11,266 nucleotides of DNA from CAZXPA01 sp964642485 (GCA_964642485.1 CAZXPA010000024.1:1-11266), one strand, 5' to 3'. Counted from the stretch's first letter, positions 1-9,384 are shown. Numbers and translations are program-made. The notes: generated by a model not told the origin, from the letters alone.

Positions 1-1217
1 AAATTCAAGCCTTGTCTAGAAAAAAGGTCTTGAGCAAGTTTTTGAATTTCTGCTTGAGTAACCCTTCTTATCCTCCTCAATCTCTCAGCTGGAGAAAAAA
101 CTTTCTTGGTTAAAAGAACTTGCCGGCCATACCAACCAGCTAAACTGGCTGAATCTTCTAAAGAAATCCTCATGGTTCCTTCAATATAGTCTTTTGCTCG
201 GACTAATTCTTCTTTAGTTGCCCCGTTTTCTTTAATCTTTTTTAATTCGTCCAAAATAACTTTAATTGTTTCTAATACCCTTTCTTTATCAACTCCTGCT
301 TGAATAACATAATTACCAGTATCTTGATAAGCCCCTAAATCTGCCTTAACAGAATAAGCTAATCCTCTTTTAACCCTGATTTCAGTAAAAAGACGGGAGC
401 TCATATTTCCGCCCAGAATTATTGATAAAAGTATTGAGGCTTCAATTTTAGGATGATTATAAGGATAAGCAAATCCGCCTAAAGCAATTTGAGCTTGTTT
501 TAAGTCTTTAAAAAAAATTTTAACTCGTGGCCCAGTTTTATACCCCTCTTGTCTAAAACAAGAATACTTAATCTTTTTTCTTTTCCCCTGATATTGGACA
601 AAATACTTTTTAACTAATCTAACAATCTGAGATTTTTCTACACCTCCAGCCACAGTCACAATCATCTGGCCCGAGTGGTAAAATAATTCTTTGTATTTAA
701 GTAAAGCCTGACGGCTCATTTTTCGAATATTACTAAACTGACCACTAACTAATTGCCCTAGGGCATGTTTTTGAAATAAAAGACTTTCAAAAAACTCATT
801 GATATAAAATAGAGGATTTTCTTCATACATTTTAATTTCCTGGCAAATCACCCCTTTTTCATGCTGAAACTCCCTTTGATCAAAAACAGAATTAAAAAGC
901 ATATCGGCTAAAACGTCTAAACTTATCTCAAGTTTTTCCCTGGCTGATTTAACCCAATAGCCCGTATGATCCTTACTGGTAAAAGCATTGTACTGAGCGC
1001 CAACCTGATCCAATTCTTTAGCAATGGCTAAGCTATCAGGTCTTTTTTTTGTCCCCTTAAACATCATATGCTCAATAAAATGAGAAGCGCCATTTAAGCG
1101 CTCTGATTCATATCTCGACCCAACTGGAAACAAGATTAAAACCGTAATTGTTTTAGTGTTCTTAACTGGAACAGTAATTAATTTAAGCCCATTAGAAAAA
1201 ATGGTTTGTGAATACAT
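1..1217 (-). CDS. M16 family zinc peptidase (insulinase/pitrilysin type), C-terminus cut by window edge
   Basis: The frame is open from an ATG at 1217 to the left edge: 405 complete codons, no stop. The N-terminal half carries the inverted zinc motif HFIEH at residues 46-50 (H46 and H50 as zinc ligands, E49 as catalytic base). E127 in QEIKMYEENP lies 76 residues after H50, the spacing expected for the third ligand. The C-terminal half has SRLFTEIRVKRGLAYS (274-289), including the RGLAY segment (284-288) conserved in M16 for substrate binding. Bacterial single-chain M16B enzymes are usually about 420 residues, so perhaps 10-20 residues are missing. Members of this family degrade peptides or process exported or organelle proteins; the substrate here is unknown. 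No signal peptide or membrane segment is visible, suggesting a cytoplasmic enzyme. It is the last visible gene of the block, 40 bp after glyQS. The start ATG abuts a tandem repeat and has no Shine-Dalgarno, but MYSQTIFSNGLKLI is a typical M16 N-terminus. Confidence 0.93.
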   Translation of the reverse strand, partial: MYSQTIFSNGLKLITVPVKNTKTITVLILFPVGSRYESERLNGASHFIEHMMFKGTKKRPDSLAIAKELDQVGAQYNAFTSKDHTGYWVKSAREKLEISLDVLADMLFNSVFDQREFQHEKGVICQEIKMYEENPLFYINEFFESLLFQKHALGQLVSGQFSNIRKMSRQALLKYKELFYHSGQMIVTVAGGVEKSQIVRLVKKYFVQYQGKRKKIKYSCFRQEGYKTGPRVKIFFKDLKQAQIALGGFAYPYNHPKIEASILLSIILGGNMSSRLFTEIRVKRGLAYSVKADLGAYQDTGNYVIQAGVDKERVLETIKVILDELKKIKENGATKEELVRAKDYIEGTMRISLEDSASLAGWYGRQVLLTKKVFSPAERLRRIRRVTQAEIQKLAQDLFSRQGLN

Positions 1218-1218
1218 A

Positions 1219-1248
1219 AATTGGGTAATTAGTTAATTGGGTAATTAG
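1219..1248. repeat. Tandem repeat, 16-bp period, in glyQS-M16 gap
   Basis: The 14-mer AATTGGGTAATTAG occurs at 1219-1232 and again at 1235-1248, giving a 16-bp period. Each unit is itself roughly two 8-mers (AATTGGGT, AATTAGTT). The array fills most of the 40-bp gap between the glyQS stop and the M16 start. It leaves no room for a recognisable Shine-Dalgarno sequence and has no terminator shape. Its function is unknown. Confidence 0.8.
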
Positions 1249-1257
1249 GAAAAATAA

Positions 1258-2580
1258 TTAACTATCCAATTGTTTTTTCAAGTAATTAACTAAGGCATCA
1301 ATGGCAATTCTTTCCTGCCTCATTGTATCACGATTGCGAACAGTAACATCTTTTTGTTTTAAACTTTCAAAGTCCACCGTAACGGCTAGAATTGTACCAA
1401 TCTCATCCTGACGGCGGTAACGTCGGCCAATTGAACCAACTTCATCATATTGGGTCATCCAGTGCTTTTTCAGGTCCTTGTATATGTCTTGAGCCATTTT
1501 AATTAACGGCGTTTTTTTGGTTAAAGGTAAAACTGCCACCTTAATCGGAGCCAAATCTTTATGTAAATGTAAAACAATCTCTTGTTCTTTGACTGATTGG
1601 GTAGTAGTAGTTCGACCACCCTTAATTTCCTCATAAGCATCAACTAAAAAAGCTAACAAAGGCCGGTCAACGCCAGCTGAAGGCTCAATAACATAAGGAA
1701 TAAACTTTTTTCCTTTCTCGTCCTGGTAAGACATATCCTGGCCTGAATATTTTTGGTGTTGAGTTAAATCAAAATCACCCCGATCAGCAATACCTTCTAA
1801 TTCTGACCAGCCAAAAGGAAATTTGTATTCAACGTCAGAACAAGATTTAGCATAATGAGCTAATTCATCTTTTTTATGCTCACGTAATCTAATGCTCTTT
1901 TTCTTAATCCCTAAGTCCAAATACCAGTTTAATCTTTGTTCTAACCAGAATTTATACCATTTCTTAGCTTCAGCAGGCTTAACAAAAAACTCTAATTCCA
2001 TTTGCTCAAATTCTCTGGTTCTAAAAATAAAGTTGCCCAAGGTAATCTCATTGCGAAAAGCTTTACCAATCTGAGCAATCCCAAAAGGAATCTTAACTCT
2101 ACTTGATTGTAAAATATTATTAAAATTAACAAAGATTCCCTGGGCAGTTTCTGGCCGAAGATAAACCACACTTGATTTATCATCTACTGGGCCCATAAAG
2201 GTTTTAAATAATAAATTAAAATTCTTAGCTTCAGTCAACGCTCCTTCACACTCTGGGCATTTATTCTTGCCCCTTAAATCATCTAATTTAAATCTTTTAT
2301 GACAAGATTTACATTCAACTAAGGGATCAACAAATCCTGATAAATGGCCTGAAGCTTCCCAAACCTTAGAATTCATTAAAATCGAGGCATCTAAGCCAGA
2401 GACATCCTCTCTTTCCTGGACAACCTTTTTCCACCAAGCTTTTTTAATGTTATTCTTCAATTCTACCCCTAAAGGACCATAATCATAGCAGGCAGCTAAA
2501 CCGCCATAGATTTCTGAGGATGGGAATATAAAGCCTCGACGTTTACACAAAGATACTATTTTTTCCATCATATTAGACAT
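1258..2580 (-). CDS. glyQS: Glycine--tRNA ligase, alpha2 (single-chain) class II type
   Basis: This enzyme charges tRNA-Gly with glycine in the cytoplasm. The 440-residue product is of the alpha2 homodimer type (also annotated glyS), not the alpha2beta2 type. Visible landmarks: RRGFIFPSSEIYGG near the N-terminus; a zinc ribbon with C90, C93, C108 and C111; RPETAQGIF (142-150); class II motif 2 FRNEIT followed by FRTREFEQMELEFF (175-199); GIADRGDFDLTQHQKYSGQD (263-282); motif 3 around R306 in GVDRPLLAFL; and a C-terminal anticodon-binding domain from about residue 343. One oddity is L181-G182 in motif 2, where most homologues have a proline (FRNEISPR). The start is ambiguous: M1, M4 (2571) and M5 (2568) are all possible, and MEKIVSLCKRRG resembles the usual family N-terminus best. 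None has a Shine-Dalgarno. The gene lies 29 bp after tgt. Confidence 0.96.
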   Translation of the reverse strand: MSNMMEKIVSLCKRRGFIFPSSEIYGGLAACYDYGPLGVELKNNIKKAWWKKVVQEREDVSGLDASILMNSKVWEASGHLSGFVDPLVECKSCHKRFKLDDLRGKNKCPECEGALTEAKNFNLLFKTFMGPVDDKSSVVYLRPETAQGIFVNFNNILQSSRVKIPFGIAQIGKAFRNEITLGNFIFRTREFEQMELEFFVKPAEAKKWYKFWLEQRLNWYLDLGIKKKSIRLREHKKDELAHYAKSCSDVEYKFPFGWSELEGIADRGDFDLTQHQKYSGQDMSYQDEKGKKFIPYVIEPSAGVDRPLLAFLVDAYEEIKGGRTTTTQSVKEQEIVLHLHKDLAPIKVAVLPLTKKTPLIKMAQDIYKDLKKHWMTQYDEVGSIGRRYRRQDEIGTILAVTVDFESLKQKDVTVRNRDTMRQERIAIDALVNYLKKQLDS

Positions 2581-2609
2581 ATCAATATTTTAGCAAATTT
2601 ATTAAAAAA

Positions 2610-3701
<1,092 letters not shown>

Positions 3702-3706
3702 TCATT

Positions 3707-3734
3707 TAAGGTCTAGAGTTTGCGGTTTATGGTC
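3707..3734 (-). repeat. Degenerate heptamer array in recO-tgt gap
   Basis: Read on the minus strand, this segment divides into four 7-mers: GACCATA, AACCGCA, AACTCTA and GACCTTA, with loose consensus RACCNTA. It ends immediately upstream of the tgt start region. The period equals that of the array inside tgt, although the unit is different. Confidence 0.5.
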
Positions 3735-3762
3735 GGAATGAAGATAATTTTATTTTCATTCC
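3735..3762. repeat. Inverted repeat / hairpin across the recO stop codon
   Basis: GGAATGAA (3735-3742) pairs perfectly with TTCATTCC (3755-3762). The stem extends inward by one G-T wobble and three A/T pairs to about 12 bp with a 4-nt loop. The recO TGA (3756-3758) lies inside the 3-prime arm. No U-tract follows on either strand, so this is not a canonical intrinsic terminator. It may stabilise the recO mRNA end or be a repeat remnant. Confidence 0.6.
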
Positions 3763-4469
3763 ACGTGCCATTGATAAAACCTGTCAATAACCTTTTCAGC
3801 TGTTTGTAGATCTTTATGATTAAATTTTTGTTTGGTTAAAAAATCAAAATCCTTATACAACAGCTTTTGTAAAATTTTCAAAACTGACCCGCTTATCTCT
3901 GCTGCGTGCTCGCTATTAGATTCATGGCCACGGCAGACCATGCCACCTTTTTCAAAATCAAAATAACCATGCTTTATATCTGCTTTTTGACAAATAACAC
4001 AACGTTTTATCTCGGGCCGATAACCCAGAAAAGCTAAAAGCTTAATTAAAAAAGCATTATTAATAATCTGGGTTTTCTCCTTAGATAACTGACCAACTTT
4101 TTTTATAAATTTATTAATTAAAGAAAAAATTTTCAAATCAGGCTTCTGAGGCCTAATTAATTCATTAACCTGCTTTAATAAAGCATTAATCTGACTAATT
4201 CTCTCTTTGTTTTCTAATACTTTTTTAAAATGCTCTTTTACTTCTCCGCCAATTAAATGAGCAAAATTCTTGCCTGGAACAACAACTAATTTTAATAAAA
4301 CAAATGGCTCTGAAATAACCGGAGCCAGCTTAGAATTAATTTTTCGTCCCCCTCGAACGAGAATCTTAATTTTACCAGATTCTTGGCTATAAAATGAAAT
4401 AATCCGGTCATTCTCCCGCCAATTTTCTCTGGCTAAAACAATTCCCGATAAATGTTGAGTCCTGGCCAT
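3756..4469 (-). CDS. recO: DNA repair protein RecO
   Basis: RecO binds single- and double-stranded DNA and, with RecR, loads RecA onto SSB-coated gaps in the RecF(O)R pathway. The 237-residue length is typical. The N-terminal OB-fold (about 1-80) contains GIVLARENWRENDRII and KIKILVRGGRK, the family's opening pattern. A helical middle region (about 85-150) is followed by a zinc-finger-like element CVIC (157-160), then FDFEKGGMVCRGH with C179 and H182. RecO zinc sites, when present, usually end in a cysteine pair; here the last ligand position is histidine (CxxH), which can still bind zinc. The gene starts 2 bp after the ileS stop (TAA-TT-ATG), implying translational coupling. A weak purine stretch (GAGAAAA) lies inside the ileS end. 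It is the only gene here ending in TGA, which supports a standard code. Confidence 0.93.
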   Translation of the reverse strand: MARTQHLSGIVLARENWRENDRIISFYSQESGKIKILVRGGRKINSKLAPVISEPFVLLKLVVVPGKNFAHLIGGEVKEHFKKVLENKERISQINALLKQVNELIRPQKPDLKIFSLINKFIKKVGQLSKEKTQIINNAFLIKLLAFLGYRPEIKRCVICQKADIKHGYFDFEKGGMVCRGHESNSEHAAEISGSVLKILQKLLYKDFDFLTKQKFNHKDLQTAEKVIDRFYQWHVE

Positions 4470-4471
4470 AA

Positions 4472-7396
4472 TTATTTTCTCAAACCCAAAACAATTTTTT
4501 CCCCATTTATTTCAAGTTCTTTCTTTACCAAGGCTTTGCCCGGAATTTCTTGATCTAAAATATCTTTACTAATTGTTTCTTTTTTAAGAAATTCTTTTTC
4601 TTTTTTCAATATATTCTCAAGTTGTTTAGCTTTGGTTTGAAAACAAACACTTATTTGATCATCCTTGGTCAATCCAGCTTGTTTTCGTAAAGCATTAATT
4701 TGTCTAATTAATTCACGGATTAACCCCTGCTCTCTCAGCTCTGGGGTAATTTCTGTATTTAAAGCTATTTTAAGTCTTCCTTCTTCCACTCTTTGCCAAC
4801 TTGCTCCGCGAAAAGCGGAATTATCTCCTTGGGGCAAATCTTTAATAAAATCAACCTCTCTTACATTTAATTCATCTTTAATTAGATCAGCTAAATCTTT
4901 TGAAACCTTACAGCCTGAAACAGCTAATTGGCTTAAAACCTGGCGCACTTTAATCCCGGCTTGAGCCCGTAAACTATGAGCTATTTCGCAAATTTTTCTT
5001 GTTGTTTTCATTTCAGATAATAATTTTTCTTTAATCAAGTCCTTACCAAATTCTGGCCAATCTTCTAAATGAACCGATTCTTTTCTCCCTTTTAATTCTT
5101 GATACAAATGTTCAGCCACAAAAGGCATAAAAGGAGCCATTACCCGGCTCAAATGGAACAAGGTCCTCCTTAATATCTTCAGGGCCCTTATTTTAACCTC
5201 CCGATTCTCACTCTTAAACCTGTCTCTTGACCTTCTAAGATACCAGGTAGATAGATCATTAATAAAAATAGGTATCTCTCGCGCGACATTTAGGTCATAA
5301 TTATCCATTCTCTGAGTAACATCTTTGGTTAATGAACCAAGTCTACTGGTAATCCATTGATCAAGAACATGCGTGATATCTTTTGTTTTATCTACATTCT
5401 CGACCTCAAGGCCCTGACCAAACATCTGATAAAAAGCCAAAACGTTCAGTAAAGTAGTAATAAACTTAGATTGTTCTTTTAAGTCTTTTTCTGAAAAATT
5501 TAAATCCTCAGCTTTCATTACTGAAGAATTAACTAAATAATAACGGACCGCATCAGCTCCATGTTTATCCATTACTTCCATCGGGTCTGAATAATTTCGT
5601 AATCTCTTTGACATTTTTTTTCCCTGTTTAGTTAAAACAATCCCATTGGCAATAACATTTTTAAATGCTTCACTGCCTTTTAAAGCAGTTGATAAAACAT
5701 GAAGGTAATAAAACCAGGATCGAGTTTGATCAACCCCCTCAGCAATAAATTGGGCTGGAAAGTTGTTTTCAAATTTTTCTTTATTTTCAAATGGATAATG
5801 TATTTGAGCATAGGGCATTGAACCTGACTCAAACCAACAATCTAAAACATCAGGAATTCTCTTCATTGTCCCAGAGCACTTTTGACACTTAAATTCAATT
5901 TTATCAACAAAATGTTTATGTAGGTCTTTAATTTTTTGGCCAGAAACCTTTTCTAATTCCTTAACTGAACCAAAAACTTTTTTCTCTCCACATTTATTAC
6001 AAATCCAGATAGGTATAACTGACCCCCAAAATCGTTGACGAGAAATTGACCAGTCCCTGGCCCCTTCCAGCCATTTGCCAAACCGTCCTTCCTTAATATG
6101 AGCCGGGACCCAATTAATATTCCTGGCATTTTCTAGCATTTTATCTTTAACTTTTGTCACCCTGACAAACCAAGACGAAGCAGCATAATTTAATAAAGGA
6201 GTATCACAGCGCCAACAGTGTGGATAAGAATGAGTGAATGGTATTTTGTTAAAAACTAAATTCTTCTTATCCAAATAATCAAGAATTTTTTTATCAGTGG
6301 CCACTGGATTATTTTTAGGCTTTACTTCTTCATTTTTAAAATCAACTAGATCGTTAGTAAAATGCCCATCCATTTTAACATGCTGAATAAATGGCAAACC
6401 CTTTTCTTTGCCTAAATTCATATCATCTTCGCCAAAAGCTGGAGCAACATGAACCACGCCAGTCCCATCTTCTATGGTAACAAAATCAGCTAACTGGATA
6501 GTATATAAATTCTCTTTGTTCTTTATATCTTTGTTTAAATAATAATTAAACAATGGTTTGTATTTCTTCCCCTCCAAATCCTTAGCTTTAACATCTTTCA
6601 AAATCTTGTACTTTCTGCCTTCAAATATGCTTTCTAAATTTTGTCTAACCAAAATAAACTTCTCATCTCCTAATTTAACTAAAACATATTCAAGTTTTTC
6701 GCCCATGGCTAAGGCTACGTTACCTGGCAATGTCCAAGGTGTAGTGGTCCAGGCTAAGATATAAATACCAGGCTGGTTTACTAACTCAAATTTAGTAATC
6801 ACTGAAATGTCTTCAACGTCTTTATACCCCTCGCTTACTTCATGCTGTGACAGAGTGGTTTCACACCTGGGACAAATATGCATTGATTTATAACTTTTGT
6901 AAATCAAATTCTTGTCCCATAGCTCTTTAAAGGCCCACCAAATACTTTCCATATAATCTTTGTCCATTGTCTTGTAATCATCATCCATATCTGCCCAGCG
7001 GCCAAATCGATGAATAACTTTTCTCCACTCTTCAGCATAAATTAACACCTTACTTCGGCAGGCTTCATTAAACTTAGCAACTCCAATTTTTTCAATGTCT
7101 TTACGGCTATTTAAATTCATTTCTTTTTCAACAATATTCTCAATTGGCAAACCATGACAATCCCAGCCCCATTTTCTTTCTATATGATACCCCTTCATTG
7201 TCCAATACCTCGGGACAATATCTTTCATCAAACTAGCGACCATATGCCCGTAGTGAGGAAACCCGGTAGCAAACGGAGGCCCATCATAAAACACAAAATC
7301 ACCCTGAGGAGATTTCCTTTTTAAGGATTTTTCAAAAATCTTATTTTTAGCCCAAAACTTTAAAATTTTCTGTTCAATTTGAGAAGATTTAAGCAT
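4472..7396 (-). CDS. ileS: Isoleucine--tRNA ligase, type-2 (IleS2-like)
   Basis: This enzyme charges tRNA-Ile and hydrolyses mischarged valine. From the chosen start the product is 974 residues. Landmarks (residue numbers from that start): FYDGPPFATGFPHYGH with the HIGH-type motif HYGH at 48-51; GWDCHGLPIE (77-86); CP1 editing domain with WTTTPWTLPGN (217-227) and GTGVVHVAPAFGEDD (311-325); CxxC pairs at 175/178, 394/397, 466/469 and 504/507; KMSKR at 594-598; then the helical anticodon-binding and C-terminal domains. The HYGH motif and the RYWTMKGY segment resemble the IleS2/eukaryote-like subgroup rather than the E. coli type. The frame is open further, to an ATG at 7459, but those 21 extra codons translate a palindromic repeat and are hydrophilic, non-conserved sequence, so MLKSSQIEQKILKFW at 7396 is preferred. 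No Shine-Dalgarno precedes it. The 3-prime end is 2 bp from recO. Confidence 0.96.
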   Translation of the reverse strand: MLKSSQIEQKILKFWAKNKIFEKSLKRKSPQGDFVFYDGPPFATGFPHYGHMVASLMKDIVPRYWTMKGYHIERKWGWDCHGLPIENIVEKEMNLNSRKDIEKIGVAKFNEACRSKVLIYAEEWRKVIHRFGRWADMDDDYKTMDKDYMESIWWAFKELWDKNLIYKSYKSMHICPRCETTLSQHEVSEGYKDVEDISVITKFELVNQPGIYILAWTTTPWTLPGNVALAMGEKLEYVLVKLGDEKFILVRQNLESIFEGRKYKILKDVKAKDLEGKKYKPLFNYYLNKDIKNKENLYTIQLADFVTIEDGTGVVHVAPAFGEDDMNLGKEKGLPFIQHVKMDGHFTNDLVDFKNEEVKPKNNPVATDKKILDYLDKKNLVFNKIPFTHSYPHCWRCDTPLLNYAASSWFVRVTKVKDKMLENARNINWVPAHIKEGRFGKWLEGARDWSISRQRFWGSVIPIWICNKCGEKKVFGSVKELEKVSGQKIKDLHKHFVDKIEFKCQKCSGTMKRIPDVLDCWFESGSMPYAQIHYPFENKEKFENNFPAQFIAEGVDQTRSWFYYLHVLSTALKGSEAFKNVIANGIVLTKQGKKMSKRLRNYSDPMEVMDKHGADAVRYYLVNSSVMKAEDLNFSEKDLKEQSKFITTLLNVLAFYQMFGQGLEVENVDKTKDITHVLDQWITSRLGSLTKDVTQRMDNYDLNVAREIPIFINDLSTWYLRRSRDRFKSENREVKIRALKILRRTLFHLSRVMAPFMPFVAEHLYQELKGRKESVHLEDWPEFGKDLIKEKLLSEMKTTRKICEIAHSLRAQAGIKVRQVLSQLAVSGCKVSKDLADLIKDELNVREVDFIKDLPQGDNSAFRGASWQRVEEGRLKIALNTEITPELREQGLIRELIRQINALRKQAGLTKDDQISVCFQTKAKQLENILKKEKEFLKKETISKDILDQEIPGKALVKKELEINGEKIVLGLRK

Positions 7397-7401
7397 AAAA
7401 T

Positions 7402-7475
7402 CGATGCTAATATACGAATTGATACTAATAATACTAATATTCGTATAATTCGCATGCATTAGTATATTAGTATCG
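7402..7475. repeat. Palindromic intergenic repeat element E1 upstream of ileS
   Basis: The outer arms CGATGCTAATATAC (7402-7415) and GTATATTAGTATCG (7462-7475) are inverted repeats with one mismatch that is G-U compatible in RNA. A nested stem pairs 7415-7425 with 7443-7452 (10 bp, one bulged G at 7421). Inside lies a 9-bp direct repeat (ATACTAATA twice, 7422-7439, the second copy truncated only by context). The element fills almost the whole 86-bp gap and ends 5 bp from the ileS ATG. It contains no transposase and no U-tract, so it looks like a small non-autonomous or REP-like repeat. Confidence 0.78.
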
Positions 7476-7482
7476 CGTTTAT

Positions 7483-9378
7483 TTATTCTATAACCCTCCC
7501 TTGATTTTGCCCCAAAGAATCGCCTTTTAAATTAGTATCTAAATAATCAACCTGGGTAGAAATCAAATCGCTAGTAAATTTATCTTCAGCCCTTAAAAAT
7601 ATCTCTTTAGTTAAAGGTAAAACCCGACCAAGCTGAGATATTTCTGGGGTTAGGCTCACCTCAAATCCAGCTTCAACTAATGAATAAGGCCCACCCTGAT
7701 AAATTGACAGCTCAGGGATCTGCCAATTTACTTTTTGATTAGCTTCACTGTAAAGAATTAATCCATGACTGGTTTTTGTTTTCCCAGTCCACTCAACACC
7801 CTGAGGCAATTCTGTCTTAATTAAAACATCTTTAAGTGGATTGGTTGTATTTTTAATCCACCAAAAAATCCAATAGCGAGTTTCTTCTCCTAATCTCGGT
7901 GGTAGAGGGCCCTGACCAAGAGGAATACATTCATCATCATAATAACGAGCAACAGCATTTAACTTCAAATCGGTCCTAATTGGTAAATTAATTTTATTAC
8001 CCTGTATTTCCCAGCCGACTGTTTCATCAGCTAACCTTCCTTGAGCCAAAATTTGAATAGTAATCTGAGCCTGGGAGGAATTTGCTTTAACTGCTTCTAA
8101 AGCAGTCTTTATTGGCAAGTCAAAAACAATTATTCCTTCAGTTTCCGGCAAAATTCGTTTAAAAACAGAAATCAGACTCTGGTTCCATCCCTTTTCTTGC
8201 TCGCCCAAGAAAAAAGCTGATGGGGCAGAAATAATTGCTGAGGAAATCTTTCCTGAGGCCAGGGCAGAAAAAATTTGAAAATTGGGATCCTGATAATAAT
8301 GCCAGTGAGATTGATAAAGTCGAGCAAAGTCTATATACTGGCTACTAATTATTTTTAACTTTAAACTAAAATCTTCAATAGTTTGCGCACTCTGGTTTTG
8401 GAAGGTCAGACTTACAGGCAAAACCTGACCCCAATCACAACTCTGATTCTCTTCTATTAAATCATTAACCTTTAAAGCAATATTAAAATCAAATTTACTA
8501 AAAAGAATTTTCTTTTGTTCTTTAATCTGAATAAAAAATTTATCCTGATTAATCAACCCTGCCTGTAAATTAAAAATCAACTCTTCAGCAGCTGGACTCT
8601 TTAAAGTCCCTTCAAATTTAAGCCCTTTTTTATCATTGGCATTTAAGTCTTTAATCCGCCATTTAAACCTCCGCTGAGATTGCTCTATCTCAATCTCTCC
8701 AAAGCCCTCTTGTTCTGAAATAATAGGGGATGCTTTTTTAAAAATAAAATCCTTTGGCCAGACAATTATCACTTCTGCTTGAGGAATTATTTCCTGGCTA
8801 ATGTTTTCTAAAGATAAGGTCGATTCTATTTTCTGGCCAAAAGAAGATTGCTCAGGAACTTGCCAGGTTAAAAAAATTGATGGCAACAATATTACTGAAG
8901 AAGATAACCTTTTTTGAAATCCAGAAGAAAATCCCGCTAAGCGAAAATTTAAATCGCCATCAAAAATTTGAGTTTGATTTGCCTGGCCAAAGAACTGCCC
9001 TTTAAGTTCAATCTCTTTTAATTCACCTTTTTTTACTTTATCAAATGACCAAAGACAGCCTTGAGTCAAGGTCTGACCACAGACTGGAAAACTAGAATTT
9101 AAACTAAATCCTTCGGGGAAATTTAAAGCCACCTCTATATCCTCTAAGTCATAAGCTTCTTGATTTTTAATAGACACTAAAAAAGTACTTTTCTGGCCAA
9201 TGACTTGTTCTGAATGAGAGGAAATCCAAAATCTGACTTCTTGATTATTAACCCTTGATTCATTCTGACTAAAATAAAAAAGACTAACTAAACCAACGCC
9301 TAAAATTAGAATCAACAAAACAAAAATGAAGCCCAAAAAACTCGATCCTCTATTTTTCGGCTGACCTACACCCATCAT
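7483..9378 (-). CDS. Membrane-anchored surface protein with Ig-like (DUF11/CARDB-type) repeats
   Basis: I do not recognise a specific family. From the chosen start the product is 631 residues. A short basic N-terminus (GVGQPKNRG) precedes one strong hydrophobic segment (about 14-36, FLGFIFVLLILILGVGLVSLF), followed by roughly 590 outward-facing residues. That region is beta-rich and contains at least three repeats of the pattern 'mid-sentence VALNFPEGF ... WSFDKVKKGELKEI', 'VIIVWPKDF ... FKWRIKDLNANDKKGL' and 'IKTELPQGVEW ... VNWQIPELSIYQGG'. This is the layout of DUF11/CARDB-like Ig folds found in surface proteins. Two cysteines (VCGQTLTQGC) could form a disulphide. The frame opens 6 codons earlier (9396), but the ATG at 9378 has a GGTGAT Shine-Dalgarno 6 nt upstream; ATG at 9375 is also possible. 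Palindromic repeats flank it on both sides. A structural or adhesive envelope role is inferred from topology only. Confidence 0.8.
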   Translation of the reverse strand: MMGVGQPKNRGSSFLGFIFVLLILILGVGLVSLFYFSQNESRVNNQEVRFWISSHSEQVIGQKSTFLVSIKNQEAYDLEDIEVALNFPEGFSLNSSFPVCGQTLTQGCLWSFDKVKKGELKEIELKGQFFGQANQTQIFDGDLNFRLAGFSSGFQKRLSSSVILLPSIFLTWQVPEQSSFGQKIESTLSLENISQEIIPQAEVIIVWPKDFIFKKASPIISEQEGFGEIEIEQSQRRFKWRIKDLNANDKKGLKFEGTLKSPAAEELIFNLQAGLINQDKFFIQIKEQKKILFSKFDFNIALKVNDLIEENQSCDWGQVLPVSLTFQNQSAQTIEDFSLKLKIISSQYIDFARLYQSHWHYYQDPNFQIFSALASGKISSAIISAPSAFFLGEQEKGWNQSLISVFKRILPETEGIIVFDLPIKTALEAVKANSSQAQITIQILAQGRLADETVGWEIQGNKINLPIRTDLKLNAVARYYDDECIPLGQGPLPPRLGEETRYWIFWWIKNTTNPLKDVLIKTELPQGVEWTGKTKTSHGLILYSEANQKVNWQIPELSIYQGGPYSLVEAGFEVSLTPEISQLGRVLPLTKEIFLRAEDKFTSDLISTQVDYLDTNLKGDSLGQNQGRVIE

Positions 9379-9384
9379 AATAAA

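Noticed and set aside
1892..2074. Short plus-strand frames opposite glyQS and ileS, and a plus-strand frame opposite the small membrane protein
   Set aside because: They lie entirely within strongly supported minus-strand genes and their translations show no conserved features; they are antisense shadows.
3735..3762. Intrinsic terminator after recO
   Set aside because: The hairpin is AT-rich in its upper half and no U-tract follows on either strand.
7419..7449. Plus-strand promoter-like pair TTGATA ... TATAAT inside element E1
   Set aside because: The spacer is 19 bp, the orientation is antisense to both neighbouring genes, and no plus-strand gene follows. The AT-rich repeat explains the match.
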